Source: Bacteroidaceae bacterium (GTDB lineage Bacteria > Bacteroidota > Bacteroidia > Bacteroidales > Bacteroidaceae). Taken from it: a stretch of 52,522 bases of DNA. Positions 1-9,300 of this stretch are shown here, piece by piece. Each line of letters opens with the position of its first letter. Within the stretch, counting starts at the first letter, position 1. The translations under genes were made by a program, and so were the position numbers. The DNA is taken from positions 1 to 52,522 of the forward strand of contig JAFNXL010000019.1 of NCBI GenBank assembly GCA_017379075.1, written 5' to 3'. The notes beneath the pieces were generated by a model, which saw nothing but the letters and a program-made list of their open reading frames with translations, searched no databases and was not told the DNA's origin.

Positions 1-1
1 A

Positions 2-328
2 AAATATGACGCAAACACAATGAGAGTTCTGGGAATCACTTCTGACGGAAAACTCGGATTCATCATCTCTAAAGAAGAATACCTTGCAGCAAATGAGGCT
101 TATCTAAATGTACCTGCTGGTTCACCTGAAGAATTTGGATTGATGACAGAAGAGCAGTTTGCTGCATACAAAGAAAATGAACAAGGACAAAGTATCAATT
201 CTGTAAAAACTGACTATACCGTTAAGGGTGTATTCTCTATAACTGGTTTGAAGGTTGCTGATAAGGTTGACAAATTACTCCCCAAAGGAATCTATATAGT
301 GAACGGGAAAAAGATTATCATAAAGTAA
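2..328 (+). CDS. C-terminal end of a secreted/surface protein (truncated by window edge)
   Basis: The frame is open from base 2 through the ATG at 20, so the gene probably starts outside the window and only about the last 108 residues are seen. The tail reads VKGVFSITGLKVADKVDKLL and then PKGIYIVNGKKIIIK. This 'G-Gxx-V....KGIYIVNGKK' layout is the usual last part of large secreted or cell-surface proteins of Prevotella and Bacteroides, where it acts as, or resembles, a C-terminal sorting module. The rest (acidic, with VPAGSPEEFGLM) gives no enzyme signature. It is followed 19 nt later, on the same strand, by a signal-peptide protein. Function unknown; it could equally be a short complete protein starting at 20. 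Confidence 0.6.
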   Translation, partial: KYDANTMRVLGITSDGKLGFIISKEEYLAANEAYLNVPAGSPEEFGLMTEEQFAAYKENEQGQSINSVKTDYTVKGVFSITGLKVADKVDKLLPKGIYIVNGKKIIIK

Positions 329-347
329 TCAATTCATTTATGCCAAA

Positions 348-1328
348 ATGAAAAGAATAATCATTATTATATGTACAATTTATGGATTCTGTACAGCTAA
401 TGCACAGTTTACCACAGACGAGTACAAGATATTCAACCATGTTGATTTAGGCGCAACTGTTGGAACAAGCGGCATAGGTTTAGAACTCGCTTCTCCCATC
501 GGGCAATTCCTTCAGGTAAGAGCTGGAGTGGATTATATGCCACAATTTAAATACAATATGAATTTTGGCATACAATTGGGGGATGAACCTACAGGGAAAG
601 TCGATGCAGACGGCAACATAACCCACTTTGGGAAATTGGCCGATATGCTGAAAGGATTTACCGGTTATGAACCAGACGAGCACGTGAAAATGGTAGGAAG
701 CCCCACCTTCACAAATTTCAAATTCTTGGTAGATGTATTGCCATTTGAAAACAAGAAATGGCACTTCACATTAGGACTTTATGCAGGCAGACAAAAGGTG
801 GCAAATGCGGTTAACGATATCGTAGACGCACCAACTGTTCTGGCTGTTAACATCTATAACAACCTATATGATAAAGTTCTCAACGAAGAAGAGATATTCA
901 TGGGTTTGGAACTCCCTCCAGACGTGGCAGAAAGAATACTCAATTACGGTAAAATGGGTATGGTGTTGGGCAACTACAGACATGACATCAAAGACGAAAT
1001 GGGCAACATTATACATAAGAAGGGAGAACCTTATAGAATGTTTCCAAATGAAGAATCAATGATCAAGTCGTTCATAAAAACCAATAAGATCAGACCATAT
1101 ATCGGATTCGGTTACGGAAACAGTCTGTCACGTGACAAGAAAGTAAATTGCTCTTTCGATTGTGGTGTTATGTATCTTGGTGGCGTTCATGTATATACGC
1201 ATGACGGTACCTGTCTGTCGCATGACGTTAAAAACTATTGTTCAAGCATAAAGACATATATGAACATTTTTAACAACGCAAAGGTTTATCCTGTTATAGA
1301 CTTCCGTATCAGCTACCGCTTATTCTAA
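348..1328 (+). CDS. Secreted hypothetical protein, probable outer-membrane beta-barrel
   Basis: 326 aa. Residues 1-19 (MKRIIIIICTIYGFCTANA) form a clean signal peptide with an A-Q cleavage site, so the product leaves the cytoplasm. The mature part alternates polar and aromatic residues (e.g. FLQVRAGVDYMPQF near the N-terminus, IRPYIGFGYG later) and the chain ends in ISYRLF. A final aromatic after an amphipathic strand is the usual end of an outer-membrane barrel. A middle helical-looking part (about residues 80-230) is charged and not barrel-like. I recognise no named family. It follows the fragment at the window start by 19 nt, possibly in one transcript, and its 3' end faces a strong hairpin shared with the converging GH43 gene. 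Confidence 0.75.
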   Translation: MKRIIIIICTIYGFCTANAQFTTDEYKIFNHVDLGATVGTSGIGLELASPIGQFLQVRAGVDYMPQFKYNMNFGIQLGDEPTGKVDADGNITHFGKLADMLKGFTGYEPDEHVKMVGSPTFTNFKFLVDVLPFENKKWHFTLGLYAGRQKVANAVNDIVDAPTVLAVNIYNNLYDKVLNEEEIFMGLELPPDVAERILNYGKMGMVLGNYRHDIKDEMGNIIHKKGEPYRMFPNEESMIKSFIKTNKIRPYIGFGYGNSLSRDKKVNCSFDCGVMYLGGVHVYTHDGTCLSHDVKNYCSSIKTYMNIFNNAKVYPVIDFRISYRLF

Positions 1329-1353
1329 CTTTCAGTTATAAACACCGATAAAG

Positions 1354-1399
1354 AAATACAGGTTTACATCTTCACTATGATCAATGTAAACCTGTATTT
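1354..1399. terminator. Bidirectional terminator, 16-bp perfect stem
   Basis: AAATACAGGTTTACAT (1354-1369) is exactly complementary to ATGTAAACCTGTATTT (1384-1399), with a 14-nt loop and T/A runs on both sides. It lies between two converging genes, so it can end transcription from both strands. Confidence 0.85.
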
Positions 1400-1416
1400 T
1401 TGTGTAATAAACGATA

Positions 1417-2412
1417 TCAACGACGATATTTCTTCTTTATCTTTCTGGCTTCAACACCAGTAAAGGTCATCTTTACGGGCTTTATCGTTCCATCCTCATT
1501 AAACTCGAGTTTATCAATACAAGTTTCGCGACTGTTGCCATCAGTTTCAGAAAGAGGACGACGATGATAAATAATATAGTATTCATCCTTTCCTGGAACT
1601 TTAATCACAGAATGATGACCAGCACCTACCGCCACTTCAGGGTCACGCTCAAGTATTTTTCCGATACGTTTGAAAGGTCCGAAAGGTGTATCAGCAATAG
1701 CATAAGCCACGCAATAGTTAGGACCAGTCCAACCACCTTCACTCCACATGAAATAATATTTGCCATTACGTTTAAGCATGAAAGGTCCTTCGACATAAGA
1801 AGGACTTGGTGTTACCTCGTGGAATTTCTGACCATCTTCCCAAGGTACAATACTTAAGAGATCCGGGCTAAGCTTACACATGTTACAATGTCCCCATCCG
1901 CCATAGAACATATAGAATTGTCCGTCATCATCACGGAAGACAAACTGGTCAATAGGCTGCGCACCATTGACAATTTCATTTATCAATGGTTTTCCTAAGG
2001 CATCAACATATGGTCCTTCAGGTTTATCAGAAACAGCTACTCCGATTCCACCAATCTCACCTTCGTGAACATCATTGCCACCAAAGAAAAGATAGAACTT
2101 ATTATTGGCCTCGATTATAGAGGGTGCCCATAGCGCCATACGAAGCCAGGGAATATTCTTCTGTTCCAATACCCGTTCATGCTTTTCCCAATGTACAAGG
2201 TCTGTACTGGAAAAGGCATCGAAAAAAAGTTGTTTGCGGTATGGCGCACTATATGTAGGAAATATCCAATATTTGCCTCCCATGAAGATTCCTTCAGGAT
2301 CTGCATACCATCCTTTGATAATTGGGTTACCACTCATTTCCTTTTGCTTCTTGGCAAAAGATACTGGAGCAGCTAACGACAAAGCCAATAAGCCTACGAA
2401 AAATTTCTTCAT
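1417..2412 (-). CDS. Secreted glycoside hydrolase family 43 (arabinofuranosidase/xylosidase type)
   Basis: 331 aa. Residues 1-20 form a signal peptide (ends VSFA-KK). The rest is one five-bladed propeller as in GH43, with the three expected acids: base Asp38 in GWYADPEG, the pKa-tuning Asp155 in AQPIDQFVF, and acid Glu208 in YVEGPFML. The length fits a single GH43 catalytic domain without an extra binding module. The family removes alpha-L-arabinofuranosyl or beta-xylosyl units from plant polysaccharides; the exact substrate cannot be read. It starts 6 nt after the stop of the PFL-family gene, so it may be the last gene of that transcript although the functions are unrelated. It ends before the hairpin at 1354-1399. 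Confidence 0.93.
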   Translation of the reverse strand: MKKFFVGLLALSLAAPVSFAKKQKEMSGNPIIKGWYADPEGIFMGGKYWIFPTYSAPYRKQLFFDAFSSTDLVHWEKHERVLEQKNIPWLRMALWAPSIIEANNKFYLFFGGNDVHEGEIGGIGVAVSDKPEGPYVDALGKPLINEIVNGAQPIDQFVFRDDDGQFYMFYGGWGHCNMCKLSPDLLSIVPWEDGQKFHEVTPSPSYVEGPFMLKRNGKYYFMWSEGGWTGPNYCVAYAIADTPFGPFKRIGKILERDPEVAVGAGHHSVIKVPGKDEYYIIYHRRPLSETDGNSRETCIDKLEFNEDGTIKPVKMTFTGVEARKIKKKYRR

Positions 2413-2418
2413 ATCACA

Positions 2419-3783
2419 TTAATTTTTAAATGAATGAATCGGAGCAGGTATACGTCCGGTTCTGTTAATAAATGCTTCACAACTATAGCGATTTACTGGC
2501 ATGACCGGAGCATAGCCGAGCAAACCACCAAACTCTACTGTTTCACCAATGGATTTACCTACAACAGGGATGATGCGTACTGCTGTTGTTTTCTGATTAA
2601 TCATACCGATGGCTGCCTCGTCTGCGATGATTCCACTAATGATGCTTGCTGGAGTGTCACCAGGAATCGCTATCATGTCAAGACCAACTGAACACACGCA
2701 AGTCATTGCCTCTAGTTTTTCTAATGTCAACGCGCCGCAAGTTACTGCATCAATCATTCCTTGATCTTCGCTGACGGGAATAAAAGCACCACTCAAACCG
2801 CCTACATAACTGCTCGCCATAACACCACCTTTTTTCACCTGGTCATTCAGCAAGGCCAATGCTGCAGTAGTACCTGGTGCACCTGGATGCTCCAACCCAA
2901 TTTCACAAAGTATGTCAGCAACAGAATCACCCACTGCCGGGGTTGGTGCAAGACTCAGGTCAATAATACCAAAGGGAACGCCCAAACGGCGGCTCGCTTC
3001 CTGTGCCACATATTGACCCACACGCGTGATCTTAAAGGCTGTACGTTTAATCGTTTCACATAAAATTTCAAAACTTGCACCACGAATCTCCTTTAGCACA
3101 TGATGAACAACACCAGGACCGCTAACACCAACATTGATGATTGCATCGTCCTCACTTACGCCATGGAAAGCACCGGCCATAAAGGGGTTGTCATCAGGAG
3201 CGTTGCACAAAACCACCAGTTTTCCACAGCCTAATGAGTCGTGCTCGCGAGTAGCCTCTGCAGTTTCTTTGATTATCTGTCCCATCAAACGGACAGCATC
3301 CATATTGATGCCAGTTTTTGTACTGCCGACATTTACGCTGGCACAAATTCGCTCTGTTTCCTTCATTGCTTGCGGAATTGAGCGGATTAAGAGTTCGTCA
3401 GAACGTGTCATTCCCTTGCTTACTACGGCACTATAGCCACCAAGGAAATTAATTCCAAGATCTTTTGCCGCCTTATCCAGCGACTTTGCGATTTTCACAT
3501 AATCCTCGGGGGTCTGACAACATGCACCACCAACAAGGCTGATAGGTGTTATGCTGACTCGCTTGTTTACAATCGGGATTCCTATTTCGCGGCTGATATC
3601 CTCTCCAGTTGCCACGAGATTACGTGCCAAAGTAGTGATCTTATCATATATCTTTTTACAACAAGTATCAAGGTCGTGATCTGCGCACTCAAGCAAATTG
3701 ATACCCATTGTGATGGTGCGGACATCCAGTGTCTCCTCTTCAACCATTTTGTTGGTTTCAAGAACCTCGTTAATATTTATCAT
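2419..3783 (-). CDS. PFL family protein (UPF0210 / DUF711)
   Basis: 454 aa. This is the UPF0210 (DUF711) family, glycyl-radical-enzyme-like in annotation but with no established reaction. Seen: the start [20 protein letters not shown], the conserved [13 protein letters not shown] near residues 26-38, [16 protein letters not shown], long Gly/Ala-rich stretches ([33 protein letters not shown]) and the final [22 protein letters not shown]. The length equals the usual ~450 residues. It lies 32 nt downstream of a small ACT-domain gene, a pairing seen in many Firmicutes and Bacteroidota, which suggests the ACT protein senses a ligand for this enzyme. No signal peptide; cytoplasmic. The GH43 gene follows 6 nt after its stop. 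Confidence 0.93.
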   Translation of the reverse strand: MININEVLETNKMVEEETLDVRTITMGINLLECADHDLDTCCKKIYDKITTLARNLVATGEDISREIGIPIVNKRVSITPISLVGGACCQTPEDYVKIAKSLDKAAKDLGINFLGGYSAVVSKGMTRSDELLIRSIPQAMKETERICASVNVGSTKTGINMDAVRLMGQIIKETAEATREHDSLGCGKLVVLCNAPDDNPFMAGAFHGVSEDDAIINVGVSGPGVVHHVLKEIRGASFEILCETIKRTAFKITRVGQYVAQEASRRLGVPFGIIDLSLAPTPAVGDSVADILCEIGLEHPGAPGTTAALALLNDQVKKGGVMASSYVGGLSGAFIPVSEDQGMIDAVTCGALTLEKLEAMTCVCSVGLDMIAIPGDTPASIISGIIADEAAIGMINQKTTAVRIIPVVGKSIGETVEFGGLLGYAPVMPVNRYSCEAFINRTGRIPAPIHSFKN

Positions 3784-3815
3784 CTTGGATAAGTTATGAT
3801 AATTTCAGACTATGA

Positions 3816-4088
3816 TTAAATTCGGTGCATCCGCTCGAAAATTTCCTCGCGTTGACACTTCACCTGAACTCCCATTTCCTCGCCAACTTTTTCCAATTCG
3901 TTTACCATATCTGAAAACGGTTTGGACAAAAGGCTTGTGTCCACAATCATCATCATGGTAAAATAGTCTTGCACAATAGTTTGCGATATATCCAGGATAT
4001 TTATCTTATTTTCGGCCAAATATGTACAAACACGGGCAATGATGCCTGTGGTGTCTTTTCCCACAACTGAAATTATTGACTTTCCCAT
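3816..4088 (-). CDS. ACT domain-containing protein (UPF0237 family)
   Basis: 90 aa, one ACT domain: beta strand KSIISVVGKDTTGIIARVC, helix TYLAENKINILDISQTI, strand YFTMMMIVDTS, helix FSDMVNELEKVGEEMGVQVK. The DTTGI turn after the first strand is the ligand-binding edge of ACT domains in amino-acid sensing proteins. The length is standard for the stand-alone UPF0237 group. It lies directly upstream of the PFL/UPF0210 gene on the same strand, the usual partner, and downstream of the DUF4296/lspA cluster. Ligand unknown. Confidence 0.93.
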   Translation of the reverse strand: MGKSIISVVGKDTTGIIARVCTYLAENKINILDISQTIVQDYFTMMMIVDTSLLSKPFSDMVNELEKVGEEMGVQVKCQREEIFERMHRI

Positions 4089-4110
4089 CTTTTTGCTTGT
4101 TAATTGTTAT

Positions 4111-4272
4111 TTATCTTAAAATATATGTACCGCCACACCATATTGTATTTGGTTCTTCGTGTTGTAGAATATGCCAGCTGAGGAAACCTTCGTTCTCATC
4201 CGTCTCAACCACCAGAGGGCCATCTATCACTTGACCTTCTGGAAGAAGTAATCTATGGTAGGCTCTTTTCAA
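4111..4272 (-). CDS. Small conserved-looking protein, 53 codons, TTG start
   Basis: An ORF too short for usual cut-offs fills the gap between the DUF4296 gene and the ACT gene. It starts with TTG at 4272, three bases after the DUF4296 stop, and ends with TAA at 4111. Its protein begins (M)KRAYHRLLLPEGQVIDGP, continues LVVETDENEGFLSWHILQ and ends HEEPNTIWCGGTYILR. It looks like a real small fold: alternating strands, an internal 'DENEGF' turn and codon use like its neighbours. I know no named family. Tight spacing on both sides argues for translation coupled to DUF4296. The TTG start has no ATG alternative in frame, so the start is the weakest point. Confidence 0.6.
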   Translation of the reverse strand: MKRAYHRLLLPEGQVIDGPLVVETDENEGFLSWHILQHEEPNTIWCGGTYILR

Positions 4273-4275
4273 TTG

Positions 4276-5265
4276 TTATCTGTTTTGCCTGCGTATAGGT
4301 TGATTGATATTTCGTGACGGACGCAGACGCGGATCTACTGGTTTTTCTTTTACCACATTTATACGCTGGTCACGGGGTTGTGCATCGCGCAACTGTGCCG
4401 GGGACAATCTTTCCGACGGTGCTGCCTGACGCTCATCCGGAACTGTGTCTGTTTCTATAGAATCTGTCGGTTCAACAGGCAGAGGCTCGCTCGGTTTTGC
4501 ACCTGGCTTGTGATATCTTATCAAAGCAATGTCCGTCAACATAAGCATTCGGAAGCCTGTTTCACCCTCCATTTGTATTGGCAAATACACATGACCTTGA
4601 ACGGATTTTATGCGTAGTGAATCTTGCTTTCTTGACGGAGAAGCCTTTATCGTCATCTCCTGGTTACCAGACACCATCTGTGTGTTGCTTGCCACGCTGT
4701 CATTCTCATAACAGATTATCAACTGTGCAAACGCTTCTTTACGTCCGTTCTGTATGACATATTCAGGCGTAAAAGTCCACATGAAACTGTCACCTTTATA
4801 AAAACTGGAGTCCGCATCCAGGGAGAAGCTATAAATGTTCTCTACATAATTTGGCTTCAGCAAAGCAAACTTACGGCGAGTCCAAATATTCGCGGTATCT
4901 CCTTCGTTTGACATTTCATGGTACTTTAGCTGAGTCTTAGTATCCATGCCCATCATGGCCGCTGACGCTTCTATGCGTTTGTTTACTTGTATGTAAATTT
5001 TACTCAAGTCTTCCGCGTGCTCACAATAATAGACCATGGATTTGTCAAACTGTTCTTCGGTTATTCTATGCTTACGAAAAACTGCCTGAACATATAGATA
5101 ACGTGATTCCGTTTCGTTGTCATTTCCTTCAGCCATTCCTTGTGCCAAATGATAATCCACCAGAATCTTTACCATTCTGGATTCAGAAAGCACGCCTGAC
5201 GGTTTGGAAGGCTTACATCCAACCAACACAAACATTAGGATAAGGACGGACCAATGAAATCTCAT
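4276..5265 (-). CDS. DUF4296 domain-containing lipoprotein
   Basis: 329 aa. The N-terminus MRFHWSVLILMFVLVGCK has a lipobox (LVGC, Cys17), so the protein should be lipid-anchored. Residues ~25-120 (MVKILVDYHLAQGMAEG ... EEQFDKSMVYYCEHAEDLSKIY) match the DUF4296 helical domain found in Bacteroidota lipoproteins encoded next to lspA. The C-terminal third is a low-complexity Pro/Arg/Glu tail. The ATG overlaps the end of lspA by 4 nt (ATGA type), so translation is probably coupled; the enzyme upstream would process this lipoprotein. Function unknown. Confidence 0.92.
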   Translation of the reverse strand: MRFHWSVLILMFVLVGCKPSKPSGVLSESRMVKILVDYHLAQGMAEGNDNETESRYLYVQAVFRKHRITEEQFDKSMVYYCEHAEDLSKIYIQVNKRIEASAAMMGMDTKTQLKYHEMSNEGDTANIWTRRKFALLKPNYVENIYSFSLDADSSFYKGDSFMWTFTPEYVIQNGRKEAFAQLIICYENDSVASNTQMVSGNQEMTIKASPSRKQDSLRIKSVQGHVYLPIQMEGETGFRMLMLTDIALIRYHKPGAKPSEPLPVEPTDSIETDTVPDERQAAPSERLSPAQLRDAQPRDQRINVVKEKPVDPRLRPSRNINQPIRRQNR

Positions 5266-5864
5266 CCTTGGAACTTCTTATGGTAAAACAACAACAATGC
5301 TATCACACCACATGAGATGCAAGCATCTGCAAAATTGAATATCGGACTGAAAAAGACAAAGTGACTGCCTCCGATATAAGGTAACCAGGAAGGCCAATCC
5401 CACTCCACCAAGGGAAAGTAGAACATATCCACTACCCTACCCTGCATAAAGGTTTCATACCCAGTTCCCCATGGTACAAACTCTGCGACCATCGGAGCCG
5501 GAGGATTGTTGAAAATCAAACCGTAGAACAAGCAGTCTATAATGTTTCCTGCAGCACCTGCAAGGATTGAGACCAGACAAATAAGGAAGCCCCACTCTAT
5601 GCCACGGCGGATATGGCGTGTGATATACCAGCCCAAAAAGCCTACAGCAAAAACACGAAACGAGGTAAGCAGGTATTTGTCCATCAGTTCCAACCCAAAG
5701 GCCATACCCCTATTTTCCGTGAAAAGAATGTAGAACCAATCCGTTACATGGATACGCTCATACATATACATTCCCGTTTTCACCGCCACCTTTATCCACT
5801 GATCAGTTATAAGGATAAAAAGTGTAAGCAACACACTAACTATTGCCTGTCTTTTCTTCATCAA
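5262..5864 (-). CDS. lspA: Lipoprotein signal peptidase (signal peptidase II)
   Basis: 200 aa inner-membrane aspartic protease that cuts diacylglyceryl-prolipoproteins before the lipobox Cys. Four membrane segments can be seen (about 8-25, 70-90, 95-118, 170-195). The two catalytic Asp motifs are present: GNIIDCLFYG and FNFADACISCG. The insertion between them (PPAPMVAEFVPWGTGYETFMQ...) makes it longer than the E. coli enzyme (164 aa), as is normal in Bacteroidota. The ATG at 5864 is followed by a second Met codon, so the start could be 3 nt later. It lies 42 nt after the dksA-like gene and overlaps the DUF4296 lipoprotein gene. Confidence 0.97.
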   Translation of the reverse strand: MMKKRQAIVSVLLTLFILITDQWIKVAVKTGMYMYERIHVTDWFYILFTENRGMAFGLELMDKYLLTSFRVFAVGFLGWYITRHIRRGIEWGFLICLVSILAGAAGNIIDCLFYGLIFNNPPAPMVAEFVPWGTGYETFMQGRVVDMFYFPLVEWDWPSWLPYIGGSHFVFFSPIFNFADACISCGVIALLLFYHKKFQG

Positions 5865-5906
5865 AATTGCTTTTCTTTTATGCAGAGCCTTCAGTATAAT
5901 ATTGAA

Positions 5907-6296
5907 TTATCTGCGTTTGTCACGTTCCTGTTTGGCTTCGATACTCAATGTGGCATGAGGTACGGCACGCAAACGTTCCTTGGGAATGAGTTTACCTGTC
6001 TCGCGGCATATTCCATACGTTTTGTTCTGGATACGAATCAAGGCCGCTTCCAATCCCTGAATGAACTTCTGCGCACGCACAGCCATATTCATCATTGTCT
6101 CTTTACTCTGAACCGAACTTCCCTCTTCCAACGCATGATATGTGGGCATTGTGTCATCCACACCATTGTCGTTCTTATTTGTCAGCTCGTCCATCAATAC
6201 TTGATAATCACGTTTTGCTAACTCCAACTTGTCAAGAATAATCTGGCGGAATTCCTCCAGTTCTTCATCTGTGTAGCGTCTTTTCTGTTCTTCCAT
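5907..6296 (-). CDS. DksA/TraR-type zinc-finger-like transcription factor
   Basis: 129 aa. Pattern of the DksA/TraR family: an N-terminal coiled coil (EELEEFRQIILDKLELAKRDYQVLMDEL), an acidic coil tip, a second helix (MMNMAVRAQKFIQGLEAALIRIQ), then the C-terminal finger NKTYGICRETGKLIPKERLRAVPHATLSI. Only one of the four zinc Cys of E. coli DksA remains (CRET), which is the usual Bacteroidota form. Such proteins bind the RNA polymerase secondary channel and modify the stringent response. It lies 44 nt after ileS and 42 nt before lspA, so it is probably co-transcribed with both. Confidence 0.93.
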   Translation of the reverse strand: MEEQKRRYTDEELEEFRQIILDKLELAKRDYQVLMDELTNKNDNGVDDTMPTYHALEEGSSVQSKETMMNMAVRAQKFIQGLEAALIRIQNKTYGICRETGKLIPKERLRAVPHATLSIEAKQERDKRR

Positions 6297-6340
6297 GTTT
6301 ATTTAATCTATAAAGGTTATCCCCCTCCCTCCGAATCTTA

Positions 6341-9300
6341 TTAGTTATTCTTTACAATTACAATCTTTCCTTGGAAATCTTCAAAATCCAGAACTTTATA
6401 ATCGTCCTTGATTTCGTCCACCACATCCAAGCTATCAGCCAAGACCTGCGCACAGATATATTCCTTGAAGTTCTCCAATGCGCCGTCCGTCAGCTCATTA
6501 TGTTCAATGGTTACACAGATACGGTCAGTTATCTCAAAACCGCTTTCCTTGCGCAGGTTCTGGATTCTCTTGACAAACTCGCGGGCAATACCTTCTTGTT
6601 TCAACTCCTGTGTAATCTGGATGTCCAATGCTACCGTAAGGCTTCCTTCATTGGCAACAGTCCATCCGGGAATGTCCTCGCTGAAGATTTCCACGTCTTC
6701 ACGTTCAATGCAAACTTCCTGCCCTTCTGCCAAGCTCACAGTCACGCTTCCTTGTTCCAGTTGAGCGATTTCTTCCTGAGACAAAGCCTCTACAGCCGCG
6801 CTGACGCTCTTCATCAGTTTTCCGAACTTCTTACCCATTGTCCTGAAGTTACACTTGACCTTCTTGACCAGGATTCCCTGTCCGTCCACAAACTCCAGTT
6901 CCTTCACATTCACCTCTTCCAGAATGAGATGCTGCATGGAGACGATGCGTTGCTGTTGGGCTGTATCGGTTGCAGGAATGGCAATGCGCTGCAAGGGCTG
7001 ACGCACAATAATGTCTTCTTTCTTGCGCAAGCTCAGCACCATGCTGGTTACCTGCTGGGCAAGTTGCATGCAAAGTTCCTTTTCCCTGTCAATACAGGTC
7101 TCATCTGCAACGGGGAATTTACTCAGGTGTACGCTCTTGTTGTCACGACCCGTTGCCTCGCACAAATCACGATACAGACGGTCTGCAAAGTAAGGCGCGA
7201 TGGGAGCCATCAGCTTGGCTACTGTTTCCAGGCAGGTATAGAGTGTCTGGTATGCGCTCAACTTGTCTGTGCTCATGGCAGAACCCCAGAAACGTTTTCT
7301 GCTGAGACGTACAAACCAGTTACTTACGTTATCTACTATAAAACTCTGAATCAGGCGGCCGGCGCGTGTGGGCTCATAATCCTCATAACAGCTTTCTACC
7401 TCACGGACAAGGCTGTTCAGACAACTTATGATCCATCGGTCCATTTCCGGACGTTCGCTCATGGGGACATCCTCTTCCTCATAGCACCAATTGTCCACGT
7501 TTGCGTACATTGACAGGAAAGAGTAAGTCTGGAAAAGTTTTCCAAAGAAGCTGCGAGTGACTTCCTTCACTCCTTCAATGTCAAACTTCAGATTATCCCA
7601 GGGCGCACTGTTCGTAATCATATACCATCTGAGTGCGTCAGAACCGTATTCTTCAATGGCGCCGAAAGGATCAACGGCATTTCCAAGACGCTTTGACATC
7701 TTGTTTCCGTTTTTGTCGAGAACCAAACCATTGGATATTACGTTCTTATAAGAAATGCTGTCAAACACCATTGTGGCGATGGCATGGAGCGTAAAGAACC
7801 AACCACGGGTCTGGTCCACACCTTCTGCAATGAAGTCGGCAGGATAGTAAGTGCGGTTGTCAACGATTTCCTTGTTTTCGAACGGATAGTGCAGCTGAGC
7901 GTAAGGCATGGCACCCGAATCGAACCAAACATCAATCAAGTCAAGCTCGCGCTTCATAGGTTTTCCGCTTGCAGACACAAGGGTAATGTCATCCACATAC
8001 GGACGGTGAAGGTCTATCTTATCGTAGTTTTCCTTGTTGTATACTCCCGGTTCAAATCCCATCTCCTTGTACGGATTTGAGGTCATGAAGCCTGCGGCAA
8101 TAGACTTTTCGATTTCGTTGTAGAGTTCTTCAACCGAGCCGATACAGATTTCCTCGCCCTCTTCACTGCGCCAGATAGGAAGCGGGGTTCCCCAGTAACG
8201 TGAGCGGGAAAGGTTCCAGTCGTTCAAGTTCTCAAGCCACTTGCCAAAACGTCCTGTTCCGGTTGATTCCGGTTTCCAGTTGATGGTCTTGTTGAGTTCC
8301 ATCATGCGTTCCTTTGCCGCTGTAGAGCGGATGAACCAAGAGTCAAGCGGATAGTACAACACCGGCTTGTCTGTACGCCAGCAGTGAGGATAGTTGTGTA
8401 CATGCTTTTCTATCTTGAACGCCTTGTTCTCGCCCTTCATATTGACGCAGATGAAAACATCCAATGATTCCGCACTTTGGGCAGCCTTTTCATCGTATTT
8501 GCCGTTTACGGTAAACTGGGGATCGTATGCATTCTTCACCCAACGTCCTTCATAATCCTTATACAGGTCTTTGTTTACGCAAGCGTTCAGGAAGGCTTCG
8601 TCAAGTTCCTCCATCAGATAGAACTTACCCGTGAGGTCCACCATTGGGCGGGTCTCGCCCTTCTTGTTGATCATAAACAGTGAGGGGATGCCTGCAGCCT
8701 TGGCCACAAAGGCGTCATCCGCACCGAATGTGGGAGCAATGTGTACAATACCCGTACCATCCTCTGTGGTCACATAGTCACCCGGAATCACACGGAACGC
8801 CTTGTCCGATGCATCTTCCCAATTACCCTTTTCGTCCACACTCACAGGCTTCACCCATGGCAGGAGCTGTTCGTACTCCATTCCCACAAGGTCAGTACCC
8901 TTGTATTCGCCAACAACCTTGAAGGGAACAAGCTTGTCACCGGGCTTATAATCTTCGAGCGCCAGCTCTGCCGCCTTCGGATTGAAGTGCATATTTATCA
9001 ATGCCTTGGCCAATACCACGGTCATCTTCTCGCCAGAGTAGGCGTTATAGGTCTGCACAGCTACATAATCAATCTTGGGGCCCACACAAAGCGCCACGTT
9101 TGAAGACAGAGTCCAGGGTGTTGTGGTCCAGGCAATGAAGTAGGGAGTTCCCCATTCGGCCATCTCTGGCTTCGGGTTCTTCATCTTGAACTGGCCGATA
9201 ACGGTGGTATCCTTCACGTCACGATAGCAGCCGGGCTGGTTCAACTCATGCGAGCTCAAGCCTGTGCCGGCAGCCGGAGAATAGGGTTGGATGGTATAAC

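Noticed and set aside
5613-6221. 202-codon plus-strand frame over lspA and the dksA-like gene
   Set aside because: It is antisense to two well-recognised genes, has low-complexity content and no start signal.
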